Source: Massilia sp. HP4
GTDB lineage: Bacteria; Pseudomonadota; Gammaproteobacteria; Burkholderiales; Burkholderiaceae_D
Reading direction: 5' to 3'
Length of the DNA stretch: 64,000 bases
Assembly (NCBI RefSeq): GCF_005222695.1
Contig: NZ_STGG01000041.1
Coordinates: 186,001 to 250,000, forward strand
Of the stretch, positions 16,313-25,134 are shown piece after piece. Made by a program: the position numbers and the translations under genes. Each line of letters starts with the position of its first letter. Within the stretch, counting starts at the first letter, position 1. Under the pieces are notes generated by a model. It did no database searches. It was not told the DNA's origin and saw only the letters and a list, made by a program, of their open reading frames with translations.

Positions 16313-19225
16313 TCAGGCTCGGGACTGGCCGTCGTCGGACAGGCGAATGCCGGCCAGGAGCGCGAACAACTGGCGCATGTCGACTGGCTTGACCAGGTGG
16401 TGATCGAAACCGGCAGCGAGGGTTTCCCGGCGGTCGCGTTCCTGGCCGTAGCCGGTAATGGCGACAAGCATCGCGCGGCAGGTCCGCGGCGCGGCGCGCA
16501 GCCGCCGGGCCAGTTCCGTGCCGCTGATATCGGGCAGGCCGATATCGAGCAGGAACACGTCGGGGGCGAAGCCGTCGCTGCGCGCGAGCGCGCCGCGCGC
16601 ATCATGTTCGACCGCCAGCGTGTGCCCATGCGACTCCAGCAGCATGGCCAGCATCGCCGCCGCATCCACGTTGTCGTCGACGACCATGATCCGCAACGTC
16701 CGCTGCGCAGGAGCTAGCGCTTCACCGCGGCTCCCGGACGGGCCGGGAACGGACCCTCTGGCGCTGCGGCGCGGCAGGCTGACAACGAACGCGCTCCCCT
16801 TTCCCATTCCCGGGCTGGTGCAGCGGACGGTGCCGTCGTGCAGGGTCACCAGGCTCCTGACGAGCGCCAGGCCGAGTCCGAGACCGCCGAGCGACCGGTC
16901 CGACGGACGCTCGGCCTGCGTGAACAGTTCGAAGGCGCGCTCCACCAACTCCGGCGCCATGCCGATGCCGTTGTCTTCGACGCGCACGACCACGTATGAC
17001 GTGTCGACGTCGATCGCCAGGGCGACGTGCCCGCCCTCGGGCGTGTATTTGGCGGCGTTGTTCAACAGGTTGGCCAGCACCTGCACCAGGCGTTTACGGT
17101 CCCCCATCACGCAGGGCGCATGCGGCGGCAGCGTCAGGGCCAGGTGGTGGCGGCGCGCGCTCAGCAGCGGCGCCGTCTGCTCGATCGCGTCGTCGGCGAC
17201 CTGGCGCATGTCCAGAGGCTCCATATCCAGCTCCACCTGTCCGCGCGTCACGCGCGAGACGTCGAGCAGGTCGTCCACCAGGCTGCTCAGATGCCGCACC
17301 TGGCGGCCGATGATCTCGCTGGTGCGGCGCACGCACGATTCGTCGACGCGCCCTGCCTGCAGCAGCTCGGCGGCAGCGCCGATCGGCGCCAGAGGATTGC
17401 GCAGTTCATGTGCCAGCATGGCCAGGAACTCGTCCTTGCGCCGGTCGGCGATGGCGAGCTGTTCCTGCGCCGCCTTGCGCTGGGTTATGTCGTGGAAGAA
17501 GAACGCAATGCCCCCCTCCAGGGAGCGATGGGTACGAATCTCCATCCATGCACTGCTCCCGTCCGGCAGGTTGTGGAACAGCTCGACGATTTCCGTCTCG
17601 CCGGTTTCCATGACGCGCCGGTAGGCGCGTTCCGCATCGGTATGCCTGAGCTCGGGCCAGACTTCCCAGTGGCTACGTCCGACGACTTCCGCGGAACTGC
17701 GCTGGGCCAGCCGCAATCCCTCGGCGTTCATGCGCAGGATCGTCCAATCACGGTCGAGGACGGCGAATCCCTCGACCATGGCGTCGAAAATATACTTGCT
17801 CTGATCGCGCTCGGTCTGCAGCTCGCGGCGCGCGCTGGCGGCTTCGAGCTCCGGCCAGGCGCGGCTGGCCGCCTCGGCCACGAGAGCGAATTCGTCATCG
17901 TGCCAGGTGCGCGCCGCGGTGCCCTGGATCGCCAGCACGGCCTTGAGTTCTCCATCCCTGAGGTAGGGAACCATCAGCTCGGCGCGCACGCCGCCGTCCT
18001 CGCGCACGACACGATGGCCGGCGAACTGGCGCCCGCCACGCAACGTGGCCAGTGCCGCCTGGCCGATATCCGCGAGCGCGACGCTGGCAGCGCCCAGGCT
18101 GGTCAAGGCCGGCGCGGTCCAGCGACACCGGAGCACGGCGCTGGACGACGCCTCGTCGATGTCGGCATACCAGACCCGTTCGGCGTCCAGCCTGGCGCCC
18201 AGCATCTCGCACACGGCTGCGCCGATGCTGCCGGCATCGTCCAGCCTGCGGATGCGGTCGGCAAAGCGCAGCTGGAACGCCTGATGCGATTTCGCCGCCT
18301 CCAGTTGCCGTACCTTGTCGAACAGGTCGCGCCTGGCCAGACACGCGTCCGTGACGTCGTTCGCCTGCGCGAAGATGCCGGTCGCGTGCCCGTCCCGGCC
18401 GACGATCGGCTGGTACAGCAGGTCGACGTAGCGGCTCTCGAGCTGGCCGCCGGCTGCGCGTCGCAGCTGCACGTGGTGCTCATGCAGCACGATGCGCTCG
18501 CCGCTCTCGAAGGCCCTGTCGAGCAGTTCGTGCATGCCCTGCCCCGCCAGCTCCGGCAACGCCGCCGATGCCGGCTTGCCGATCAGGTCGCGGCGGCCCA
18601 CCAGTGCGTAATAGGCTTCGTTGACCATGTCGAAAACGTGGCCGGGCCCTCTCAAAATCGCCATGGAACCGGGGGCCTGGTCGAACATCGCCTGGAGCCG
18701 GCTCCGCTCCGGACTAAGGATGCGCATCAGAGCCTCGTGCATCTGCGGGCGGTCGGCCAGGGACATGTCGGCCACGGCATCGGCGTCCTGTCTCAAGTAA
18801 TAGCGTCCGGTCTCCTCGTCGAACTGGTAGAGGTCGGTAACGTCGATGGCGTTCTGCGCCACGAACGCCACCGCGCCGGTCGCGTCGCGCACCGGCGTGT
18901 GGATGGCGCTCCAGTAGCGTACATCGAACACGGTGCCGTCAGGCGTCGCGCGTGGGACCGCATAGCGCAGCAGCGGACTGGTTTGCGGCTCGCCCGTTTC
19001 GACGGCGCGCGCGATCGCCGTGCGCACCTCCTCGAGATTGGTCGAGGCCGGGTCGCCGGGATTGGCCGGGAACGCGTCGAAGATGTGCTTTCCCATCAGC
19101 GCATCAAGGCACTGGCCGGCGGCCCGCAGGTATGCCCTGTTTGCGCCAATGATGGTGCAGCCGGTGTCGACCAGCAGGTAGGGATAGGGAGAGGCTGCGA
19201 ACAGCGCCTGGAAGTCGGGATGCAT
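16313..19225 (-). CDS. hybrid sensor histidine kinase with PAS/GAF domains and receiver
   Basis: A 970-residue soluble hybrid kinase. In order: PAS (about 1-125), second PAS (about 185-300), GAF (about 320-460), third PAS (about 480-590, ending in FFHDITQRK), HisKA with MLAHELRNPLAP (His about 605), HATPase with NAAKYTPEGG, DNGIGM and GLGLGLALV, and a C-terminal receiver with VVDDN, phospho-acceptor Asp at about 892 (LLDIGLPDIS) and KPVD. The start at ATG 19225 is chosen over a frame opening at 19840 because AGGA lies 6 bp upstream and the upstream residues overlap the next gene with nonsense composition. No transmembrane segment, so it senses a cytosolic cue. No response-regulator gene is adjacent. 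Confidence 0.92.
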   Translation of the reverse strand: MHPDFQALFAASPYPYLLVDTGCTIIGANRAYLRAAGQCLDALMGKHIFDAFPANPGDPASTNLEEVRTAIARAVETGEPQTSPLLRYAVPRATPDGTVFDVRYWSAIHTPVRDATGAVAFVAQNAIDVTDLYQFDEETGRYYLRQDADAVADMSLADRPQMHEALMRILSPERSRLQAMFDQAPGSMAILRGPGHVFDMVNEAYYALVGRRDLIGKPASAALPELAGQGMHELLDRAFESGERIVLHEHHVQLRRAAGGQLESRYVDLLYQPIVGRDGHATGIFAQANDVTDACLARRDLFDKVRQLEAAKSHQAFQLRFADRIRRLDDAGSIGAAVCEMLGARLDAERVWYADIDEASSSAVLRCRWTAPALTSLGAASVALADIGQAALATLRGGRQFAGHRVVREDGGVRAELMVPYLRDGELKAVLAIQGTAARTWHDDEFALVAEAASRAWPELEAASARRELQTERDQSKYIFDAMVEGFAVLDRDWTILRMNAEGLRLAQRSSAEVVGRSHWEVWPELRHTDAERAYRRVMETGETEIVELFHNLPDGSSAWMEIRTHRSLEGGIAFFFHDITQRKAAQEQLAIADRRKDEFLAMLAHELRNPLAPIGAAAELLQAGRVDESCVRRTSEIIGRQVRHLSSLVDDLLDVSRVTRGQVELDMEPLDMRQVADDAIEQTAPLLSARRHHLALTLPPHAPCVMGDRKRLVQVLANLLNNAAKYTPEGGHVALAIDVDTSYVVVRVEDNGIGMAPELVERAFELFTQAERPSDRSLGGLGLGLALVRSLVTLHDGTVRCTSPGMGKGSAFVVSLPRRSARGSVPGPSGSRGEALAPAQRTLRIMVVDDNVDAAAMLAMLLESHGHTLAVEHDARGALARSDGFAPDVFLLDIGLPDISGTELARRLRAAPRTCRAMLVAITGYGQERDRRETLAAGFDHHLVKPVDMRQLFALLAGIRLSDDGQSRA

Positions 19226-19293
19226 GGCGTTCCTGGTGGTGCGCGCGCATGGCGGCGCGGTCGGTGGTCGTTGGCGCAACGTGCGCGAGAAAG

Positions 19294-19929
19294 TCAGGTG
19301 ACGTAGCACAGGATGGCGACGTAGTGGCAAGCGCTGCCGGCAAGGACGAACAGATGCCATATGCCGTGGCCATGCCGCACCTTGTGGTCCGTGGCGTAGA
19401 ATGCGATGCCCAGCGTGTAGCACACGCCGCCGGATACCAGCCAGGCGAATCCCGGCCAGCCGAGGGCAGAGACCAGCGGCTTGGCGCCAATCACGGCGAA
19501 CCAGCCCATGACGACGTAAATGACGAGCGAGAGGACGCGCGCGCCCCTGGCGTACCAGATTTCCTGGATGAGTCCGAACACCGCGAGCGCCCACACGGCG
19601 CCGAACATCGGCCAGCCCCACGTTGCGCGCAGCGTCACGAGGGTAAAAGGCGTATAGGTGCCGGCGATGAGGAGGTAGATGGCGCAATGGTCCATCTTGC
19701 GCAGCACTTCCTTGGCGGGGCCGCGCGCGCTGTGGTACAGGGTCGATGCGAGGTACAGGTGAAACAGCGCGGCGGCATACACGCCGCTGCTGACGATCCT
19801 CCACCCGTCGCCGCTGGACCAGGACGCGGCGAGCAGGCACACCCCGCCCACCGCGGCCAGCGCCGCGCCGACGATATGGGTGATACTGTTGAAGCGCTCA
19901 CCGGGATACACGGGGAGCGCTGCCAGCAC
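19294..19929 (-). CDS. hemolysin III / TrhA-type membrane protein
   Basis: A 211-residue, seven-helix membrane protein of the hemolysin-III (PAQR-like) family. Diagnostic residues include N-terminal ERFNSITH, STLYHS, MDHCAIYLLIAGTYTP, and near the end HGHGIWHLFVLAGSACHY, which supply the conserved Ser/His/Asp metal-site residues. Bacterial TrhA members affect membrane fluidity homeostasis; haemolysis is not a general trait. The start is taken as GTG 19929; the ribosome site is weak, so GTG 19911 is possible. It lies 41 bp after the phasin gene on the same strand. Confidence 0.9.
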   Translation of the reverse strand: MLAALPVYPGERFNSITHIVGAALAAVGGVCLLAASWSSGDGWRIVSSGVYAAALFHLYLASTLYHSARGPAKEVLRKMDHCAIYLLIAGTYTPFTLVTLRATWGWPMFGAVWALAVFGLIQEIWYARGARVLSLVIYVVMGWFAVIGAKPLVSALGWPGFAWLVSGGVCYTLGIAFYATDHKVRHGHGIWHLFVLAGSACHYVAILCYVT

Positions 19930-19970
19930 GGCGGTGCCGCAGCGGCACCGGGCAGGCGGACGACGCCATG

Positions 19971-20594
19971 TCAGCGCGCCGTCACCTGCGCCTTGCTGCC
20001 TTCGCGGGCGGCGGCGCCTTTCATGTTGTCGGGCACGTTAGCCTGGCTGGACTGCCCAGCGGCTTTGCCGGCAGCGCTATCGGCGCCAACCTGCGCTCCT
20101 GCGTGCCCGCCGGCGCCGGCCGACGCACCGCGCTGGGCATCCTGCTTGAACCCATCCTGCGAATGCGGGACGGTGTCCGCTTGCGGGCGCACGCTCTTTT
20201 CCGGACCGTCGGCGGTGCCGCGCGCGGCGTCCTCGGACATTGCGCGGGCGGTGCGGGACGTCTGCTGCACGTGCTGTTCGGTTACGCGGGCCAGGTCGGC
20301 CTGGATGCTTGCAGCAAGCTGTGACAGCTGCTCCTGGTAGGCACGCAGTTTGTCGGTGACAGGCTGTGGATGCGACGCCGCCGCCGACAACGCGTCGGTC
20401 GGGCGTTCAGCGCTCAGCATGCGCTGGGCGGTACTGGAAGCGTCCTCGATCAGGGCCTGGCCCGTCTGCATATTCAGCGCGAAGACCTGCTGGAGGGAGC
20501 GTGACATGGTGCCTGACAGCTCGTTGAAGAATGCGATCTGGGCGTCGAGTTGCGCGCGGATGGCGGGATTGACGGATTGCGGATAGGGATTCAT
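19971..20594 (-). CDS. phasin family protein (PHA-granule associated)
   Basis: A 207-residue protein. The N-terminal half is the amphipathic phasin helix bundle (AIRAQLDAQIAFFNELS, then LQQVFALNMQTGQALIED). The C-terminal third is a disordered Gly/Ala/Gln-rich tail. Phasins coat polyhydroxyalkanoate granules and control their size. ATG 20594 is picked because the frame upstream to 21149 has shadow-like composition. The nearby PHB-depolymerase-like esterase in the same module supports a storage-polymer role. This is ordinary Burkholderiales housekeeping content and is odd for a module bounded by att-like repeats. Confidence 0.88.
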   Translation of the reverse strand: MNPYPQSVNPAIRAQLDAQIAFFNELSGTMSRSLQQVFALNMQTGQALIEDASSTAQRMLSAERPTDALSAAASHPQPVTDKLRAYQEQLSQLAASIQADLARVTEQHVQQTSRTARAMSEDAARGTADGPEKSVRPQADTVPHSQDGFKQDAQRGASAGAGGHAGAQVGADSAAGKAAGQSSQANVPDNMKGAAAREGSKAQVTAR

Positions 20595-21113
20595 GGGGCA
20601 CTTTTTGACGACAACGTGGATGCATCGGATTGCAGGACGCCGGACACAATGCATTGACATGTCTGGCGCGAACGGCTGCGCGAGACGCAGACTGGTCGTG
20701 CACGACCGCGCAGGTCGCGAATGGCTTTTACACACTATGCGCTCTTTTCCATGCGTATGCGCTTGGTTCGCGCTTTTATTTTCGCGCAGTGAAAAGCGGC
20801 AACTCATTGAATGTACAGCGCTTGACTGCGCATCCGCCCATCCGGTCAACACTGGCTGAGGCTGACGCCAGCGGGCGCAAGTCACCGACTGCCACACGGA
20901 TCGTCGCGAGGTGTGCCGACGGCATGCGCGCACGATCGAGCGTGATCCCTCGTGCCGCTCATCCCGCTGCGCCAGCGCCATTGCCGCCCCTGGGCGCGTC
21001 ATCGGTCCTCGACCGGATCCGCCGCGGTACTGGTGCTCGCCCGGGGCGCCATCGGCGAATGAATCGGATCGGCCAGCGACATCACGCCACGCAAGTTGGC
21101 CGGTTACGCTACT
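20595..21113. other. 520-bp gap upstream of the phasin gene
   Basis: No credible gene on either strand; frames here are interrupted or Arg/Ala-rich shadows. It presumably contains the phasin promoter. It ends at the hairpin of att-like site B. Confidence 0.5.
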
Positions 21114-21141
21114 AAAAAGGCTCGCCGAAGCGAGCCTTTTT
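21114..21141. terminator. bidirectional UUCG/CGAA-loop terminator of repeat B
   Basis: GGCTCGC and GCGAGCC form a 7-bp stem around CGAA. It is flanked by five A on the left and five T on the right, so it can terminate both strands. Same hairpin core as in repeats A and D. Confidence 0.85.
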
Positions 21142-21156
21142 ACCCTCAATAGCAGA

Positions 21157-21267
21157 GTTTCCCCTCAGGAAACCTCACTCCCACTCGATCATCAATGGCT
21201 GAGCTACGCCCTTGAATTTAAAGGTATCTTGCTACGTCCGGCCTCATCAATACCATGGCTAATACCA
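21157..21267 (-). repeat. att-like site B: guaA 3'-tail plus TACCA boxes
   Basis: On the minus strand, codons L-M-I-E-W-E then TGA (21175-21192) mirror the end of GuaA. An inverted repeat (GTTTCC 21157-21162, GGAAAC 21168-21173) follows the stop. TACCA boxes start at 21251 and 21263, 12 bp apart and about 76 bp from the stop. It shares with site D the stretch TCAGGAAACC next to the stop. It separates module A-B from module B-C. Confidence 0.7.
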
Positions 21268-21504
21268 TATAATCGAATCGGCTTTACTTTAGTCGCTTGC
21301 CGATCGGCTGGCCGGTCTTGCAGGCTGCACCTCATCAATAGAATCAGCAAGTGCCGAAACCTCGTAGCAGTGTTCAGCGAAAGTAATGGAGATGTAAATT
21401 CCCGTCACGAGAGAATTAGAACAAGTTGCTGCAAGAATCGGGCTTTTCACCAAGGCTTAGTTGGCTCCACATGAGCTTTTTCATCGCGTCCTGGCGAAGG
21501 GCGA

Positions 21505-22095
21505 CTAGGCTCGCGAGGCTGAGGTGGTGGCGGAGGTGGCTTCGGTGGGGCTGGCTTCTTCGAGTCGGTCATCTTTTTCTCCTGGGGTGATAAAATAGCT
21601 GTCTGGCAGCTCATTTCTTACCTCTTGCTCGCACTGCTCCAATACTCGCAAATTCGAGGTTGTCTCCGGATTTTTCCCAACAAGGACTTTTTCACGTTGA
21701 AGCGCACGCTTGAAATCACCTTGCAAAGAGCCATCGTATTTTCCCTTTTGCTCGATGAGTGTCTTGATTTCCATTAAGTCGTACTCTAGTGCCCGATATC
21801 CGACTACTACACCCTCATATTGCTTGATTTTTCTTCCAGGGGTATATGCGGGCTTAAGAAGCACAGCAAATGCCGCAATGCATCCCAACCATTGCCAAGC
21901 TATTTTTCCGTATTCCGTTTGCCAGAACCAGAGGCCCGCGACTGCAGATGTTGGCGCGGTTGCTAGCACTAGAATCTCAAAAAAAGAATTCCATTTCTCC
22001 GCTTGCTCGAGTCGGCGACAATAATACTTGACATTAAGCCGTGCAGTTCGAAGTTTGTTATACACTCCCCATACAGGATGATTTTTATAAGTCAT
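21505..22095 (-). CDS. SLATT-like two-TM membrane protein
   Basis: A 196-residue protein: an N-terminal basic helical part (VYNKLRTARLNVKYYCRRLEQ), two hydrophobic segments (about 37-58 and 66-80) split by a short loop, then a cytosolic helical tail with KIKQYEGVVVGYRALEYDL and a charged, Thr/Ala-rich end. This topology and the flanking motifs resemble SLATT domains, predicted pore-forming effectors of nucleotide-signalling or SLOG defence systems. No CD-NTase or SLOG gene is adjacent, and the family call is by eye only. Base composition is lower in GC than in module A-B. ATG 22095 has only a weak ribosome site. Confidence 0.55.
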   Translation of the reverse strand: MTYKNHPVWGVYNKLRTARLNVKYYCRRLEQAEKWNSFFEILVLATAPTSAVAGLWFWQTEYGKIAWQWLGCIAAFAVLLKPAYTPGRKIKQYEGVVVGYRALEYDLMEIKTLIEQKGKYDGSLQGDFKRALQREKVLVGKNPETTSNLRVLEQCEQEVRNELPDSYFITPGEKDDRLEEASPTEATSATTSASRA

Positions 22096-22150
22096 GCCAT
22101 ATTTCCGAAGTTGGCTTTCGCTAGTGTTTGAACGACTTAAATCGTATTAA

Positions 22151-22757
22151 CTACGCTGCAGCGGTAATGCTCGCGACACGCACTGCATGTAATCGTGCAT
22201 GTTCCTCACGACGAGCATTTATTTCGCTTAGCTGTTTCGTCATATACTTAACAGGATCCCAATCGGACACAACTGAAGCTTCGAACCCCTCAAGATTTCT
22301 CAGTCGTTCGGACAAGGCCGCAGCCGTGAGTCCTAGCTTGGCGCGTTGGAACTGTCGCTCTTCGAACCCTTCGGCTGCCTCGGGAGGACTAGCACAATAC
22401 TCGAACACTGCATCGACCTTGCTGTTAGCCAAGTCGGCTTGCGCCGGAATACTCAAAATTTGATAAAGCAGATCGGGCGGCAATGACTTCCACTCAACAG
22501 CCAATCTTTCTGGCTCGAACTTCGGCGTATCAGTTTGAATGCGATGATATCCTGTTCATCCGTTTGACCGTGGTATAGACCGTCATCAGCTACTACGTCT
22601 GCACAATTCCTTACGTAAGTACCAGTGCATAACTTACAACAATGACTAGGTATGCCTGCTCTTTTCTGTTCTTTTGACGCTGGAACCACCACTCTCTTGC
22701 TAATGTGAGCAATGCACCCAAAGCTACACCGATGAGCCCAAATATCGCCGTAACCAT
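22151..22757 (-). pseudogene. frameshifted small membrane protein gene
   Basis: Three frames must be joined to read one protein. The N-terminus starts at ATG 22757 with MVTAIFGLIGVALGAL and a basic stop-transfer (REWWFQRQKNRKEQ). The reading then shifts near 22615 to a part with CADVVADDGLYHGQTDEQ. After a one-base loss near 22550 it shifts again to HRIQTDTPKFEPERL, which runs intact to TAA at 22151. The joined product would be about 200 residues: one N-terminal TM plus a soluble helical domain, a style seen in uncharacterised proteobacterial proteins. Two shifts in 70 bp suggest real decay, although consensus errors cannot be excluded. Same strand as the SLATT-like gene, 55 bp upstream of it. 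Confidence 0.7.
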
Positions 22758-23143
22758 GTACCTCGTACCTCCCACACTTCATTGATACAGCAGTCAAGTT
22801 GCGGACGATACCAAATTGGTCTCGCGCGACTCGCCTTCCATTTTATTGGAAAGCAACCAAACATTCCATGTATAAAGGGTATTTTCTACCTGGCGGGGCG
22901 CTATCACGACTTATCGATAAGTCAGGTGGCGTGCAACAGTTAGACGGTCGTTAGACAGAGTTCGGCTTGCTTGAGGACGGCAATGATATGCCTGTCTGTA
23001 AAACTGGATGTCTTCATATAGAACTTGCTGTGTCTTGAGTCGACGATTCTACTCCTATACGCGCATTTTCACGGAGGACTGCCTTCAGCAAGGAAGCAAC
23101 CGGCACTATGTTTAGACAGCACAACGCTTAAACTTGCGCAAAC
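22758..23143. other. 386-bp gap between the relic gene and the zeta terminator
   Basis: No gene is supported on either strand. The stretch is noticeably AT-richer than the chromosome outside the island. It should contain the promoter of the frameshifted gene. Confidence 0.5.
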
Positions 23144-23165
23144 AAAAAAGCCGGGAATTCCCGGC
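23144..23165 (-). terminator. terminator of the zeta-toxin operon
   Basis: A perfect palindrome (GCCGGGAATTCCCGGC, 23150-23165) is followed on the minus strand by six T. It lies 10 bp after the zeta-toxin stop codon. Confidence 0.88.
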
Positions 23166-23175
23166 ATCTTTCTTC

Positions 23176-24153
23176 CTACCGCTCAGAGCCAACGTCTAGA
23201 TTTGGCTCTACTTGAAGCTTGAGCCTTGCCGGCCGTAACTCGATGCGCGGTTCTGTATTGTAGTCATATGTAATCAGGCACGGTGTATCAACTACGTATT
23301 TCTGCTTGGTCATCGTGTTCAGCATCAGTTTGTCGTGAATCGACAGCGTCTTATTGCCATCATAAACCGCAAGATAGTAAGCGGTTTCAAAAGCAATCGT
23401 GCCGATATATTCGCCCGCCAGTTCGTTCGGTAGTTCAAGTTTAAACCCACGTTTCTCGATTTCCCGTTCCAAAGCATCCATCTCCTGGCCGCGATGCTCC
23501 AAGGGTTCCAAAAGTCGTGTTTTCACCCACGGCTCCAACGGCTCAGCTAGACGAATCTCGTCGCCTTCGATTGCTGCCTGAAGGGTTGGGGAAACGCGAT
23601 CGTACGAGTTGTCGTAGACATAGCTCGCGTCAGCGATCTCAACGGCCTTCGGTAGCAGTTCTAACGTGCGCTCATACCTGCTACGAATTTTGTCAACCGG
23701 CACATCATGACCGGTAGTAGTGTTGCTCGCTACCCGCTGCTTGACCCGCTCGACATTCTTTTCCGGATCGTTCGTGGTAATGAAGGTTACATAGACGGAA
23801 TAATTCGCTTCTTTCAACCGCTGCAACTCGTTCAACCGGGATGGATGCGACATGACCGTTTCAAAGGAGAACGGCTTACGCTCAGCAAGAAACCCTTCGC
23901 GCATCGCCCACGCCTGCTTTTGAGCCGCTTCATCACGTTGTTTCGCCGAAAAGTGAGCTGGATGGCTCATCGTCTTGGCAACTACGTCCGGGTTGACCTC
24001 ATCGATTGGTGGAAAGACTTTTGCTCCATTCAGGGGCAGACCCTGCTCTTTCAAAATATTCATCATAGAGGTCTTGCCGGAGCCGTTGGGGCCGCAATAG
24101 ACAACTACGTGTAATGGATTGACGGGCTGTTTATTGTTATCGTGTTCGGGCAT
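23176..24153 (-). CDS. zeta-toxin-like kinase
   Basis: A 325-residue P-loop protein of the zeta-toxin family. Walker A is GPNGSGKTS at about 21-29. The family's FETVMSHPSRL segment is at about 97, FITTNDPEKNVERVKQRV at about 125, and GHDVPVDKIRSRYERTL at about 148. Zeta toxins phosphorylate UDP-N-acetylamino sugars and block wall synthesis, but several homologues are not toxins. The ATG shares its A with the TAA of the upstream gene (TAATG), so the two are coupled. The C-terminal ~120 residues extend beyond the minimal kinase. The partner is not a recognisable epsilon antitoxin. Confidence 0.85.
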   Translation of the reverse strand: MPEHDNNKQPVNPLHVVVYCGPNGSGKTSMMNILKEQGLPLNGAKVFPPIDEVNPDVVAKTMSHPAHFSAKQRDEAAQKQAWAMREGFLAERKPFSFETVMSHPSRLNELQRLKEANYSVYVTFITTNDPEKNVERVKQRVASNTTTGHDVPVDKIRSRYERTLELLPKAVEIADASYVYDNSYDRVSPTLQAAIEGDEIRLAEPLEPWVKTRLLEPLEHRGQEMDALEREIEKRGFKLELPNELAGEYIGTIAFETAYYLAVYDGNKTLSIHDKLMLNTMTKQKYVVDTPCLITYDYNTEPRIELRPARLKLQVEPNLDVGSER

Positions 24154-24701
24154 TAACGGGCTAAATCTTTATCTCCAACCCTACGGCCATACTCAAGGGG
24201 AGGGTCGATTGGTTTGTCGGTCGACGGCTTAGCAGTCATAACTACTTGGCCGTTATGTATGGAAGTAACATAGTTCTGATCTAAGACAAGCCTTGCTGTA
24301 TCAAGGTCGATTTTTAGACCCTTTCCCTTCAAGCCCCTACGCACGGCGCCGGGTGAGCTCCCCCTACCCTTACCTTTCATAGCAAGTGCTACAGCAAGCG
24401 CCTGGGCCGATTTTCCAGCCCTCATTTGATCGCCCGACCACCAATTACCAACAAAATATGCGACGGCTTCCGCTAGGGTTGACTGCTGCACCCGGGCAAC
24501 CTGGCGCGGCGCTACCTCAACTGGTTTCTGCTTCACTTCTACTACCACTTGCGTAGACGCTTGTTGCATCCGACTCGCTTCAAGCTTGCGAAACTGTTCC
24601 TGGAATCCTTCATCAAGAATTCCTTTCACATGGCCGTAAGTCGTGTCAAAAACTTTGGTGTTTTCGTCAATCGTCCCGACAACCTTAAATGTGCGTCGCA
24701 T
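24153..24701 (-). CDS. uncharacterised partner of the zeta-toxin gene
   Basis: A 182-residue soluble protein starting at ATG 24701, chosen over TTG 24713 since GGAG lies 6 bp upstream of the ATG. An N-terminal segment (FKVVGTIDENTKVFDTTYGHVKG) is followed by a helical region and a basic Gly/Lys linker (MKGKGRGSSPGAVRRGLKGKG), then a short C-terminal fold. No known antitoxin domain is recognised. The 1-bp overlap with the zeta gene and the shared terminator make a two-gene operon, which is the usual toxin-antitoxin arrangement. It could be an antitoxin or a targeting subunit. A long 8-bp repeat lies 250 bp upstream in the promoter-side gap. Confidence 0.6.
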   Translation of the reverse strand: MRRTFKVVGTIDENTKVFDTTYGHVKGILDEGFQEQFRKLEASRMQQASTQVVVEVKQKPVEVAPRQVARVQQSTLAEAVAYFVGNWWSGDQMRAGKSAQALAVALAMKGKGRGSSPGAVRRGLKGKGLKIDLDTARLVLDQNYVTSIHNGQVVMTAKPSTDKPIDPPLEYGRRVGDKDLAR

Positions 24702-24950
24702 AGCACTCTCCAAATCTGCGCGTCTTCAGAATGTCGCGCTCCTGTGGGAATTATACCCCCTCCCCGTAAACCTCCAGCAGTAAGAAAAGTCAGCTAAAGC
24801 TGTCTCAACTCCCTACTCCCGCGCTCTTCCTGGCTCCACCTACAGCACATTCGGTGCAAGTTCTGGAGAACCGGCTGCGCCGCAGATGCGGCAGTAGTCG
24901 CGTTCGACACGCACATCTGCACAAACCCACTAACCTGACAGCAAGCTTTC

Positions 24951-25070
24951 GGTCTTCAGGTCTTCAGGTCTTCAGGTCTTCAGGTCTTCAGGTCTTCAGG
25001 TCTTCAGGTCTTCAGGTCTTCAGGTCTTCAGGTCTTCAGGTCTTCAGGTCTTCAGGTCTTCAGGTCTTCA
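24951..25070. repeat. octanucleotide microsatellite (GGTCTTCA)x15
   Basis: Fifteen perfect, uninterrupted copies of the 8-bp unit GGTCTTCA span exactly 120 bp, followed by a partial GGT. On the minus strand the unit is TGAAGACC. It lies 64 bp after the stop of the giant helicase gene and 250 bp before the start of the zeta-toxin operon, outside any gene. Perfect arrays of this length are prone to slipped-strand change in copy number, which in other bacteria drives phase variation when the array is in or before a gene. Confidence 0.97.
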
Positions 25071-25134
25071 GGTTTTAGCATGCTGTAATGCTCAGGCAAT
25101 ACATTATAGGTGCCATGAATCGCCACGAGTGCGC

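Noticed and set aside
19226-19840. N-terminal extension of the hybrid histidine kinase
   Set aside because: The added 205 residues are Arg/His-rich and overlap the hemolysin-III gene on the same strand in another frame; the PAS domain and ribosome site place the start at 19225.
22453-22797. 114-codon minus-strand frame
   Set aside because: It is a mixed reading across two frameshifts of the broken membrane-protein gene; only the middle (CADVVADDGLYHGQTDEQ) is true coding.
24951-25070. Possible CRISPR array or coding repeat
   Set aside because: The 8-bp units are directly adjacent without spacers, and the plus-strand translation (FRSSGLQV repeats) belongs to a short frame without a ribosome site. 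It is a microsatellite.
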